Part shown: in pieces, positions 41,901-49,853 of the stretch | Layout of the letters: each line of letters begins with the position of its first letter | How positions within the stretch are numbered: position 1 is the first letter of the stretch | Assembly (NCBI GenBank): GCA_964019335.1 | Contig: OZ025709.1 | Coordinates: forward strand, 1-64,000 | Length of the DNA: 64,000 bases | Source of the DNA: Diplonema japonicum | Lineage: Eukaryota > Euglenozoa > Diplonemea > Diplonemida > Diplonemidae | Reading direction: 5' to 3' | Notes under the pieces: model-generated | What the model saw: the letters and a program-made list of their open reading frames with translations, nothing else | Databases searched by the model: none | Told to the model about the DNA's origin: nothing | Translations under genes and position numbers: made by a program

Positions 41901-43327
41901 CCTATCGCGGGTGTTTCTTCCATTCGTCGGATCAATGATTTAATCTTCCGCTTAAGGATCGCGACTTGGTTCTCTTTGCAGGTCGCTGCCCCACACCCTT
42001 CATGATTCGACGGTGCGGAAATCTCCCGAAGCACCGGTTGCCGCAAGTCTCCTCGCCCCCGCTGTGTGAGATCGGCTCCTAGGAGGTCCTCAACAGCGAC
42101 GGCTAGGTATCGAATGGCCGAGTTCAGGTTAGTCAGCAGGGTAGTGTTGAAGATTCTGCGGTCGAACAAGCCAGGCGTTCCCGTGATGACGGTGTTCGGA
42201 CATTTGAGCTGTCTGGGTACCTTGTACATGGGTACAAGTTGCCGCATGGCTGGTAACTTCAGCGTCACAGTTAGCGCTCGATGCGACGGCACGCCTATGT
42301 CTTCAGTAACACAGGACACAAGCGCTGCAGCAGCTATGGGGTTCATCAGGATGTAGTCGGGTCTTGTGGCTGCAACGGCAGTAACGTAGGTGGGGCTTGG
42401 GTCCCTCCCTTGATGTTTTGCAAACATCGCGGATGCGTCCACCCAGTGCGTGTTAAGCGCATGTTGCAATGTAGGAGATGCATCGATTGTAGTGTTCATA
42501 TCTCCAACTACAATGATCGGGACCTGGCCTAGCGATATCCGCAATCGGTTTAGGATATTGCAAAGTAAGGTTTCGCGAGCAGCGACTCCAGCCTTCGACT
42601 TATCAACATCGGCGTACAGGTTAACTACGTGTAACCACCTGTTGCCTTCACCCATCGCGTACATTACATGTTGGAATCTCGTCTGCTGTCCAACATCCGG
42701 GAGGACATGCTGTTCTATGCAGGTGCCGGGAATACGGTATAATGTGGCGACGCCTCCCCTCTCCGCTAAGGTTGGGGATTCAACACCGTCCAGCATCAGT
42801 CCACGTTGCGGTTTCCCAAATATGACACGCCTCTGCGTCATACCCGGATCCCCCTTCATTGTTGTAGCCACTTGGAATTGTGTCGTAGCCGTCAGCGCCG
42901 TCTCCTGAACACACAGGATATTGGCTGTTACCTTCTTGAGGATGTGGAATGTGTTGTTCCACGAAGTAACGTTAACCGATGTTATCGTCACTGTGTCGCA
43001 CGTTTTCGCATCACCTATCGATGTCAAGGGCGGACGCGGAACACTACCTTTCGTGCCTTGAGGTTCTCCCGCTGGAACGTAGAAGTCCTTCCATAATCCT
43101 GTCGTCTTCACCTTGAGGGATATCTTCTTGCATGGCGGGCCAGGGTTGGGGTGCACATCACCATCAGCTAACAGCCTGAGGAGTGCCTCCATCGCGATGT
43201 TTGAATATGCATGTTTTTGGTTGCATATTCGGGGAAGGGAGAAGTAGGGGCTCATGCTAAACACTGAAGGGGGGTAGCAGAGCAGGGGAACACTGATTGG
43301 GAGGAAGATCATGATACGGGTCCTCAT
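38951..43327 (-). CDS. LINE ORF2: 2A-like peptide, APE endonuclease, reverse transcriptase, zinc knuckle
   Basis: 1,458 aa from the ATG that overlaps the ORF1 stop (ATGA, 43327-43324); the frame is open further upstream, but that part lies opposite or inside ORF1 and is ignored. Residues 5-30 are hydrophobic, signal-like. A 2A-like motif G-D-V-H-P-N-P-G-P ends at residue 64, predicting ribosome skipping between G63 and P64. The endonuclease spans about 95-330 (SVNVTSWN, CVQET, VGDMNT, PDYIL, SHRALT). The RT lies at about 580-960 with DFQKCFDRVP, GILQGCPLS and catalytic Y-A-D-D at 871-874. A C-x2-C ... H ... C knuckle lies near 1,245. It performs target-primed reverse transcription. Confidence 0.93.
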   Translation of the reverse strand: MRTRIMIFLPISVPLLCYPPSVFSMSPYFSLPRICNQKHAYSNIAMEALLRLLADGDVHPNPGPPCKKISLKVKTTGLWKDFYVPAGEPQGTKGSVPRPPLTSIGDAKTCDTVTITSVNVTSWNNTFHILKKVTANILCVQETALTATTQFQVATTMKGDPGMTQRRVIFGKPQRGLMLDGVESPTLAERGGVATLYRIPGTCIEQHVLPDVGQQTRFQHVMYAMGEGNRWLHVVNLYADVDKSKAGVAARETLLCNILNRLRISLGQVPIIVVGDMNTTIDASPTLQHALNTHWVDASAMFAKHQGRDPSPTYVTAVAATRPDYILMNPIAAAALVSCVTEDIGVPSHRALTVTLKLPAMRQLVPMYKVPRQLKCPNTVITGTPGLFDRRIFNTTLLTNLNSAIRYLAVAVEDLLGADLTQRGRGDLRQPVLREISAPSNHEGCGAATCKENQVAILKRKIKSLIRRMEETPAIGCMSHEMRAQIRNVYTTAVRLKLWTERPDPQDWSCNDEIYTAMAELRGRAAKSNAEIISRNKRHRNKEYARWTAEEFGTDRKRVTAFLKDGTVEQETKTTQTVRRDSGQITANAVEMLRTLEQHWAKVFCLFGNGETKPSYKKFKATYGQFIKRTEMTCPLITVQDLRVVLARTKKKTACAVDGWRFAELHCLPDDVLGSFADLFNAIELQGRWPDTVMTALISMLPKNGTGQPLDHRPITVTSVIYRLWACVRLKHVLEWQEKWIDPTMHGFRPKHGADHVLMDISTMVEDALLGGRPLYGLALDFQKCFDRVPQEIALSLVEDLGLSVSITRPMRYVYENLQRRLKLPLGVGEVLHVDNGILQGCPLSAVLINALLSIMVKEIGHLTKAKTTSYADDVTMYSRKSERHVQRAVDRVSEFCKITGMALNHEKTLAFSTVKKYTSTLRQGGFTFATKKKVKILGVTLSMERKGRADNKRVEKAVETAKRLAALQLPFTKKALIVSQSILPAALYGAPYAPPSNAKIDALRIAVTDCLWGPYNTTRSSGALLNIALPGHTHDPLAAFAYKTAGTVLRLAENRRIRKRARKIRKKYTKNMRSAGPIGTLLRLLEPAKLGWPWARALLGVHKAERGHEIRRVTKAIRRNAVAKGRPSFIGVGRAIDEVRTNEVWKSARSVQEERLGLRMITGAMFRSYPIVEPEVQCIGCEALFTTQDEYTIHTFWKCKAHEEVRGAPEFAPAMHAYRQEGITRCLALHGIIPLECKTERPEVIQQMLLAIIRRVSAKQETKKAAVERFPWNRPLVGRGCSVPSLDWYKNNGLKHFQGDTIVPEVLKWLRMLQWSPHGSVSRIELALDFEATTKQLILEDTADVRKRANRLAKVLTKLSEVAEKKARPPPIPGKPFLTSSLRSIGANKRIRGYTCRPTFASYDKVRFILEQRLATGSPGRDDWSDKFVPTYLEPTRSIPTPSADKNAATQKGNNTR

Positions 43328-45447
43328 CTTTGGCGATGTGTGCTCTTCCCTGTTGCACACTTCTGATGTTGTTGTTTTTGTTGATGTTGTTGTAGAAGTT
43401 GTTGAGTTGCGCCTAGCTGTTGCACCATAGGCGCCATTGCCTGCGCGATCAACCTTTGTACCACATCGGTAGCTCCAAGCGGGTCTTGGGTGGGCGGGGT
43501 CGGTTCTGGTTTCTTGGTAGCGGTAACCTGCTGTACGGCCTGCTGCAGTTGCTGGATCTGTTGGACGATGGGTTTCAGTGCCTCTGCGATGATGCCGTTC
43601 ACCATGTCCGCCCAGTTCGGTGGTGTAGGCTGCGGGGACGACAACGAAGGTTGTTGGGGTTTCCAGGCGCTCGTCGTGCCACCTTGGAACGTCACAGTCC
43701 CGCCGATCCCTACACCTTCCTTCTTCGCCTTCGGGTTTTTCGCCTTTGGGTTTTTCGCCTTCGGGTCTCTCGCATTCGGGTTCTTCGCCTTCGCCCCAGC
43801 CGTCTTTTTCGGTCTTTGGTTTACCACAGTCTTCGATGTCACGTCGCCCTTCTCCGCGTCGGTCTCCTCCATCTTGGCGTCCACTCGGCGCTCGTTCTTC
43901 TTCCTTAGCAGTCCGATCCCACCGAACAGCGGCACCTCGAACCCGGGTGGCTCCTTCTGTGCTAGCAGCATCCACCTTTTGGTCGACCCTCTTAGGGATG
44001 ACCGAGTCACCTCGACCGTCCACCCCCATGCAGCCAACATCATCTTGAGCTCTGTTGGTCTCATGTCGCGTGGCACCTTCTCCAGATACCAAGCCTCCGT
44101 CTGCGGTGTCGCTAGACCCTTGGCTTCGAGGTTCTTCCGGAGTTCGTTCTCCGCTGTACCCGGCGCCACACGAATACCAACCCGCTGTCGCTGGTCCACC
44201 GCAACCCCAGCGTATTGCTGGTACTTCTGTGCCACCGAGACGGCCATCTCGAGTGTCATACCCTTCTTCAGCCACACCACGCTGTCAGAGGTCTCATCCA
44301 TCGGCAGCCTTGCGGTGATCCCGTCCTTGCCACTCCTACCTAGTAGCTCCGGTGCTCTGTTGGATGCCACACAGACCGTGGTCTTCGCGCACTCCGGGTA
44401 TACCCTCGGCCTGGAGAGGTCGAAGTCCTTACCTCCAACCCAGGTGGTGAACATTTTGTTGGCCTCATCCAACGAGGACTTCTTGTGTAGCGTGAGATGC
44501 ACCAGCGTCGTGCACTTCTTCTTGATGGTTTCCGCCTGTCTTGCCATGGGGGCGAGATCGGACCAACCCATATGTGACATCCAAACTGTCAGTGATGTCG
44601 TGCCGGAGCGGTCTGGAAGGTCAAACGCGACTTGTTGCTTCTTGCCAGGGATCGCTGGTAGCGGTTGGCGGGAGATGAGAGTGAGGTGCTCCGGTTTGTG
44701 GTGCGACAGGTGCCATTCGCACGCTGCCATGTCTTCCTGCTCGACTAGCATGACACCACAGCAGTTTTCCGTCACACCGATGATGTCTGTAATGATCGGG
44801 AATGTCCAATCCAATTCGCGCAGCTTCAAGTTCGCAAATGTTTTCGGTGGGAGGGGTTCCTTCCCGGCGATCATCTCCGGGAGGGATGCGGTCTCCGGCC
44901 GTACCAGGACTGGGTTGGTCGTCAACAGGCCGTCCGGGCCGTCCGCGTCTTCCTTCTTCAGGGCGTAGTATTCACCCCCGATCTCAGCCAGCCAGCCGAC
45001 TGGCACCCCCTGCGCGTGGCCAATCATCTGTGTAGTGATGACCTCCCCGTCCGTCTTGACGAGCCCAATGGGCGCGCCAATGCGCTCCGCGTAAGCGAGG
45101 ATGGCGACTTCGTCGCCCCTTGCATTCCACTTCCTCAGGCTCGCGACGTAGTCGTCGAGCCTGACGGCAAGGAACCTCGCGTACAGCTCCTTGTTCGACT
45201 CCATCACCGACGCAACCAACTCGCGGATCGTCGCTTCGGCGCTTACCTCTCCGTGTCTGATAAAGGAGAGACAGCGAAATAGTTGTCCTCCTTGGTTACC
45301 GCATGAACGCAGGCGGAAACCGTAGCTCCTCACCTGCCCGTCGTACCACTTACGCACCTGATGTGCCCACCCCTTCTCGCTCGTCTCTTCGCGGCCGAAG
45401 CCCCCGGGCGGCGCCTCCGAGGAGGCGGACGAGCCGGGTTTTGTCAT
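43324..45447 (-). CDS. LINE ORF1 protein with inactive OTU-like domain
   Basis: 707 aa. Residues about 41-150 have the OTU layout (G-F-R-L-R ... G-G-Q-L-F-R-C-L ... closing G-E-Y-Y-A-L), but the position of the catalytic Cys is Q55 and the His of the closing motif is absent, so protease activity is unlikely. A Cys/His-rich segment at about 225-260 (CC ... C-E-W-H-L-S-H-H) could bind zinc. Residues about 560-600 hold tandem basic repeats of the K-A-K-N-P type. The C terminus is a Gln-rich probable coiled coil ending near THRQR. As in other LINEs it probably binds element RNA. The stop overlaps the ORF2 start. Confidence 0.75.
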   Translation of the reverse strand: MTKPGSSASSEAPPGGFGREETSEKGWAHQVRKWYDGQVRSYGFRLRSCGNQGGQLFRCLSFIRHGEVSAEATIRELVASVMESNKELYARFLAVRLDDYVASLRKWNARGDEVAILAYAERIGAPIGLVKTDGEVITTQMIGHAQGVPVGWLAEIGGEYYALKKEDADGPDGLLTTNPVLVRPETASLPEMIAGKEPLPPKTFANLKLRELDWTFPIITDIIGVTENCCGVMLVEQEDMAACEWHLSHHKPEHLTLISRQPLPAIPGKKQQVAFDLPDRSGTTSLTVWMSHMGWSDLAPMARQAETIKKKCTTLVHLTLHKKSSLDEANKMFTTWVGGKDFDLSRPRVYPECAKTTVCVASNRAPELLGRSGKDGITARLPMDETSDSVVWLKKGMTLEMAVSVAQKYQQYAGVAVDQRQRVGIRVAPGTAENELRKNLEAKGLATPQTEAWYLEKVPRDMRPTELKMMLAAWGWTVEVTRSSLRGSTKRWMLLAQKEPPGFEVPLFGGIGLLRKKNERRVDAKMEETDAEKGDVTSKTVVNQRPKKTAGAKAKNPNARDPKAKNPKAKNPKAKKEGVGIGGTVTFQGGTTSAWKPQQPSLSSPQPTPPNWADMVNGIIAEALKPIVQQIQQLQQAVQQVTATKKPEPTPPTQDPLGATDVVQRLIAQAMAPMVQQLGATQQLLQQHQQKQQHQKCATGKSTHRQR

Positions 45448-46255
45448 TTTGAATGATTTGATAGTTTACCCAGTAACCCCCTTAAAAAACAAAATAGAAA
45501 TATGATGCTGCTAAATAACTTTTTTTTTTCTTCATCTTCTTTTAGGTGAGCACACCCACCACACACCGAAATTTATCAAATCTTTTCTTTCTCTCTCTCT
45601 TTTTTCTTTTTTTTTTCTCACATCTTTCTAACTTCTACTAAAAAATCTTTACGTTTTCCTCTCTCCCTCGAAATAACAACAATCGGCTTATCACCAGAAA
45701 ACAATAGATGGGGATGGTGTAAAACAAAACAAAAATCATCCGAGGGCCGATGCGACAGGTTTCTTCCTTTTTTGTGCCCCCCCCCCCCCCGCCCCATATC
45801 AAAGAACGACGCATGATGCCCTGGGACAGATATTTCCACGAGCGTGCTGTTCGGGGGCTGCGGACTTTGATGATGTTTTTCGATTTTGCTGCTGGCGCGG
45901 AGCGGCAACGGAGGGATGGGGTGATCGGGCAACTTCCGGCTGTTTTTTTTTTTTTTTTTTTTTTTTTTTTTGAAAAAAAAAAAAAAAAAGATTAGCAATT
46001 GTAAAACAAAAAAAAAGAAATGCCGAAACAGACAAACACCCGTCCGGCATTGTTTTTTTACATGGGGGGCAGGTAGGTACAGTACGTGGGATCCCAAGAA
46101 GAAAATCTTTTGTTGCACTTTTTAGCCGTTTTTTATTCCCTACTAGTAATCTTCCCCATCGTCTAGGCTTTCTTCCCATCGCTTTCTGTGTTTCTAAGGA
46201 GTTTGGCTGAGAATAGGTGCAGGGGTGACATTATATCACTCCTGGGCTTTTTTTC
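45448..46255. other. Spacer with LINE 5' leader and one coding-like island
   Basis: The first 100-150 bases are probably the LINE 5' region. At 45800-45945 a GC-richer island begins (minus strand) right after a poly(A)-CAG acceptor of the kind seen in the kinase gene. It could be a downstream exon of the acidic protein gene, but the frame is not clear. A hairpin with AATGCCG/CGGCATT arms lies at 46019-46052. Confidence 0.35.
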
Positions 46256-46320
46256 TCAACTAACTTTTGAAAACCCGGCTCGAATTAAATATAAGAAAGA
46301 AAGAAGAAAAAAAAATACCT

Positions 46321-46942
46321 CTATAGGTTCTGCCTGCAGCGGAACTTCGGCGGCTTGCCTCGAGGAGTTGAAATCATCGAACGGGTTCGACATTTTAACT
46401 ACAGTGGGAGGCTGATCCCCCTCAGCGCAGGTGGCCTCGGCGCCCTTTTCTTTCTCTTTCTCTTTCTCTTCCTTTTCTTTTTCTTTCTCCCTTCCCCACA
46501 CAAGGTACGAGAGGTACTTAGCGATTTGAAACGTGTTCTTTGCAGGAGGGGGTGGAGAAGGCAGAGGCGGGGTCAAGGGTGGCGACTGGCTGGGTGCGTT
46601 ATCGTCCTCCTCGATGGGTTCCCCTCCAGTGTTGTTGTTGTTGTTCTGCAGCTCCCCGTCTGCCTCCTCGTCTTCGCCGTTCAACGTTCCTTCGGTTGTG
46701 CCTTCCGAGTCCACCTCCCGCTTCTCGTACAGAAACGATGGGAAGTGGCTCAAATCCTCATTGACCACCAGCGTCCTGTCACCAGTGTCCTCCCCCAGTA
46801 CCGTCTCCTCATCGAAAGGCTCATGTTGTGTGACTCTGCTCTGCCCACTGCAGAGTTCCTCTCGTTCGTCATCTTCATCTTCATCTTCTTCCTCAGGGTC
46901 CACAGGGTGTCCCATCACCACCGTCTCAGGAGGGGTGCCCAT
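46321..46942 (-). CDS. Acidic NPF-motif protein (3' end unresolved)
   Basis: The clear part runs from the ATG at 46942 to a likely donor (GTATTTTT) near 46321, about 207 codons. It is rich in Glu, Asp, Pro and Gln with a (KE)n-type run of about 25 residues and a late M-S-N-P-F-D-D-F-N-S-S, an EH-domain-ligand-type motif seen in endocytic adaptors. The upstream frame continues to 47029 through a pyrimidine tract ending in TATCAG (46994-46995), which I take as untranslated. The downstream exon could not be fixed. It lies only 123 nt after the stop of the Tad3-like gene. Confidence 0.55.
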
Positions 46943-46989
46943 GGAGGCACCCCCCCCAGCTGACCCAAGGCTCGCCACCCCCCTACCCT

Positions 46990-47040
46990 TGCCCTGATAC
47001 GGAATATAAAATAAGAAGAAAAAAAACAAAACAAAAATAA
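46990..47040 (-). promoter_or_regulatory. Candidate trans-splice acceptor between Tad3-like and acidic-protein genes
   Basis: A T-rich tract ends in TATCAG (AG at 46994-46995) inside a 123-nt space between the stop of one gene and the ATG of the next. The spacing leaves little room for a promoter and a 3' UTR. Confidence 0.45.
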
Positions 47041-47065
47041 TAAAACGAGAGATTTTTTTTTTTAA

Positions 47066-47941
47066 TCACATTTTGTAGTGATAGGCGTGGTAGTGGTGGT
47101 TGAGGCGGGGGTCCTCGTGGATGGAGTGGCATCCACCAGCACCGCCGAAGGTGTTGTTTTTTTTTAAGTAGAAGAGCCTGCCCAGACGGGAGTGGAGCAG
47201 CCCCATACAACACATGACACAAGGCTCCTCCACTGTGTACACATCGTAGCCTGTAAGGAGGTACTGCGCTGTCTTGTCACGCTTCACGGCAGGCTTCGAG
47301 AGGGAAGGCGACGAGGCTGCGACAGCGCTGACAAGGTTCATGCAAGGATGGGCTAGAGGCGAAGCATGTTCAGAAGGGGAGGTGGGGAGCGATGTGTAAC
47401 CTTGGAGGGGCGTCCCTGTCGAGAACACCTCATCAGAAGAATCAGGCGAAACACCTAACACAGCGAACCCATCCCCACGAGACAGGAGCTTCGTGAAGTT
47501 CTCGTGAACCGCCTTCAGCTCCTCGTCCGTCATGTTCTGTGGCAAGAAGTCCTTTGGGGGGTTTGCTGGCTTGCTCAACGGCCATAGTGCTACAGCTTTT
47601 TTCCACACCTCGGGAGTCTCAGGGAACACACCACAGACAGATATCTTTCTTGCGCTTCGTATCAACCCGTCGCCGTGGGTGCTGCTCACTGCGGTGGGGT
47701 CCTCGTCCTCATCTTCGACCTTTTTGATGACCACCTCCAGAACGTTCTTATCAGTGTTTCGGGCGATTCTTCTGAGAAATTCCAGGCCTGCGTCCCTCAT
47801 GTGGGGCAGGGTCTTCAGTACTTTGCTTGCGTTCTTGTCCTCCACCTCGCCCACCCACACACTGGTCTCCCGCAGAGCATACACCGTTGTTGTCACTATG
47901 CTTAGGTTGGATCTTATGTCCTCAACAGTCCGGGGTGTCAT
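47066..47941 (-). CDS. Tad3/ADAT3-like tRNA adenosine deaminase subunit
   Basis: Single exon, 291 aa from the ATG at 47941; the longer upstream frame is poly-Phe artefact. The C-terminal half has the cytidine/deoxycytidylate deaminase fold: Y-L-L-T-G-Y-D-V-Y, then the zinc motif E-P-C-V-M-C, L-H-S-R-L-G-R-L-F-Y, and the Tad3-type ending L-N-H-H-Y. Tad3 is the non-catalytic partner of Tad2 in making inosine-34 in tRNA anticodons. The motif that is H-A-V in Tad3 and H-A-E in active deaminases reads N-L-V here, so a zinc ligand seems to be missing. The N-terminal half is diverged. Confidence 0.82.
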   Translation of the reverse strand: MTPRTVEDIRSNLSIVTTTVYALRETSVWVGEVEDKNASKVLKTLPHMRDAGLEFLRRIARNTDKNVLEVVIKKVEDEDEDPTAVSSTHGDGLIRSARKISVCGVFPETPEVWKKAVALWPLSKPANPPKDFLPQNMTDEELKAVHENFTKLLSRGDGFAVLGVSPDSSDEVFSTGTPLQGYTSLPTSPSEHASPLAHPCMNLVSAVAASSPSLSKPAVKRDKTAQYLLTGYDVYTVEEPCVMCCMGLLHSRLGRLFYLKKNNTFGGAGGCHSIHEDPRLNHHYHAYHYKM

Positions 47942-48083
47942 TTGTGTTTTTTTATTTCTCTTTTTTTTTTTTTCCCGCTTTTTTTTTTTTTTTTTTTTTT
48001 GAAATGGTTTGACCGAGTCTTGAGGGGGAATGAGAAACAGAAGGGAGAAGGGGGGGGAAACGACGAGAGGGAGAAAAGAGAAG

Positions 48084-48116
<33 letters not shown>

Positions 48117-48478
48117 AAGATAGGGAAAAACAAAATGGAAAAAAAAAGGGGGATATGACGTAGATATGACAATAGCATCGTGGAGGGGACGGGGAGAAGA
48201 ATGGTGGGACACATGAAGGCGCAAAGAAAATAAAAATGAAAAACACACATGTTTCCTCTTCGGGGGGGAGGGGGAGACAAAAATACCAAAGGTTAGAATG
48301 GGTACAGGAAACAGTAAAAAGGCATCGGAAAGAAAAAGTTTGTGACACACGACAAAAAGGACCTTGTTTTCTTTTTTTTTTTTCTTACTCACAATTTGTT
48401 ATCTCTTTTTGTTTGTTTCTTCCTATTTTTTTTCCTCAACTCCCCTTTTTATTGTGGCCTTGGACATTGCTAACAATG

Positions 48479-48509
<31 letters not shown>

Positions 48510-49853
48510 TCCGACTCTTCCAAAAAATACCCCTCTTTTTATCTTTCCGTTTTGCCCTCCGCGCTTCGGCGGGAGGAGAAAAAAAAAAGGGGGCATTCAA
48601 GTCATAAAAAATGGGGATTAAAGTGTGTAAAGATGGATCTCCAAGCATAGGGAGGGGAGAAAAAAACGAGAAAAAAAAAAAAATCACTGATTCAAAAAAA
48701 AAAATCTGCTGGTCGACGTTTCAAAGATATGCCGCTTTTTTTTTCCTTTTTTTTTTTTTTTTTTTTTTTTTGTTAGTAGGTGAATTCAGAAAAAGCAAAG
48801 AATCGGCAAGAATAGAAGATGGGATTAAAAAAAGAAAAGAAAAAAGAAGAAGAAAAAATAAGCACATGCCAGTTCTAGTAACAAGAATTTCCTGTTATTT
48901 CTTCTTTTTTTCTTTTTTTTTAAGCGACTGGTTTGGACGAAATAGTGAATTTCTTTTTTTTTTTTTCTGGAAGCGAAAAAGAAAATATATAACGAAGGAC
49001 GGATGGGGAAAGTGCAAAAAGAAAAAGGAGATATAAAAAAAAGGTGTTTTCGGGAAGCCCTTGAGACTTGGGGCGAAAAAAAAAAGGGGTAAAAAAAAAA
49101 TAAAAAGGAAAGAGTGGGCGGTGTTTCATGGCTGAATTATTCCTTTTGGGGCGGAAAAAAAAGTTTTTTTTCGTTCTTTTTTCAGTTTTTTTTTTTCTTC
49201 TTCTTTTTTTTTTTTTTTCTTTTTTTTTTTACCTGTACAAAAAGGGGCTGAAAACAAATTTTACTATTCCCGCATGCACCAGTGAAGGCAGGCAGTATTG
49301 TAAATTTATTTCTTTTTCTTTTTTTTTTTTTAATAATAGTTATGTCAAGAGCATCCTTTGACCACGCACTACCCTGTACCTTAAGCCCGCTCTCACACGC
49401 AGATTTCTTCTTTTTTTTGTTTCTTTTTTTTTCCTTTTTTTTTCTTTTTCCTTTTCCCTTTCAGGAATACACACGCCAAACACCAACACTCTGTTCCAAA
49501 TAATCTTTTTTTTGCTCTTTTTTCTCCCCATTGAAAACACTTTTTAAATCCCCCCCAGTAAACTTTCATTTTATTTCATCTTGTTGAACAAAATATTAAA
49601 AAAAAGCCTTTCCCCCCCCCCCCCCCCCACCCTTTTTTCCTCCAAAAAAAATTTCCCTTCTTTTTTCAGTTCTTTCCCCCGCCGTTTTCATCACTTGACC
49701 TTTTCTCCCATTTTTTTTTACGTCACGTAACTCTGAAAAAAAAATCTTCTTTTTTTTATAATCGGATTTGTTATTTTTTCCTTGGTGTCATTCCCCATCA
49801 CACAAAAAAAAAAAAAGAGGGGATTATTACCAATCTATGTCTTCAAAATAATC
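47942..49853. other. Low-complexity intergenic DNA, no gene seen
   Basis: Nearly continuous T-, A- and C-runs; all frames give poly-Phe, poly-Lys or poly-Ser. It should include the Tad3-like leader and the ACC 3' UTR. Confidence 0.5.

Larger units (their letters stand above)
38951..45447 (-). mobile_element. Non-LTR retrotransposon, apparently intact, two ORFs
   Basis: ORF1 (45447-43324) and ORF2 (43327-38951) are both uninterrupted and overlap by ATGA. Order and domains (ORF1, APE-type endonuclease, reverse transcriptase, CCHC knuckle) are those of LINE-type elements. No LTRs, integrase or RNase H are seen. The 3' end probably lies in the A/T-rich DNA around 38830-38900 (minus-strand A run). 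No target duplication could be identified. Intact frames in a homopolymer-rich genome suggest recent activity. Confidence 0.9.

Noticed and set aside
43328-44275. A 316-codon N-terminal extension of LINE ORF2
   Set aside because: It lies in another frame over ORF1 and has low-complexity Arg/Gly/Asp composition. The ATGA overlap at 43324-43327 and the 2A-like leader mark the real start.
43490-44968. A 492-codon plus-strand ORF across LINE ORF1
   Set aside because: Antisense shadow; no domain, and ORF1 is explained on the minus strand.
47942-48289. The N-terminal 116-codon extension of the Tad3-like ORF
   Set aside because: Poly-Phe/Ser and poly-Lys from homopolymers; the ATG at 47941 begins normal protein composition.
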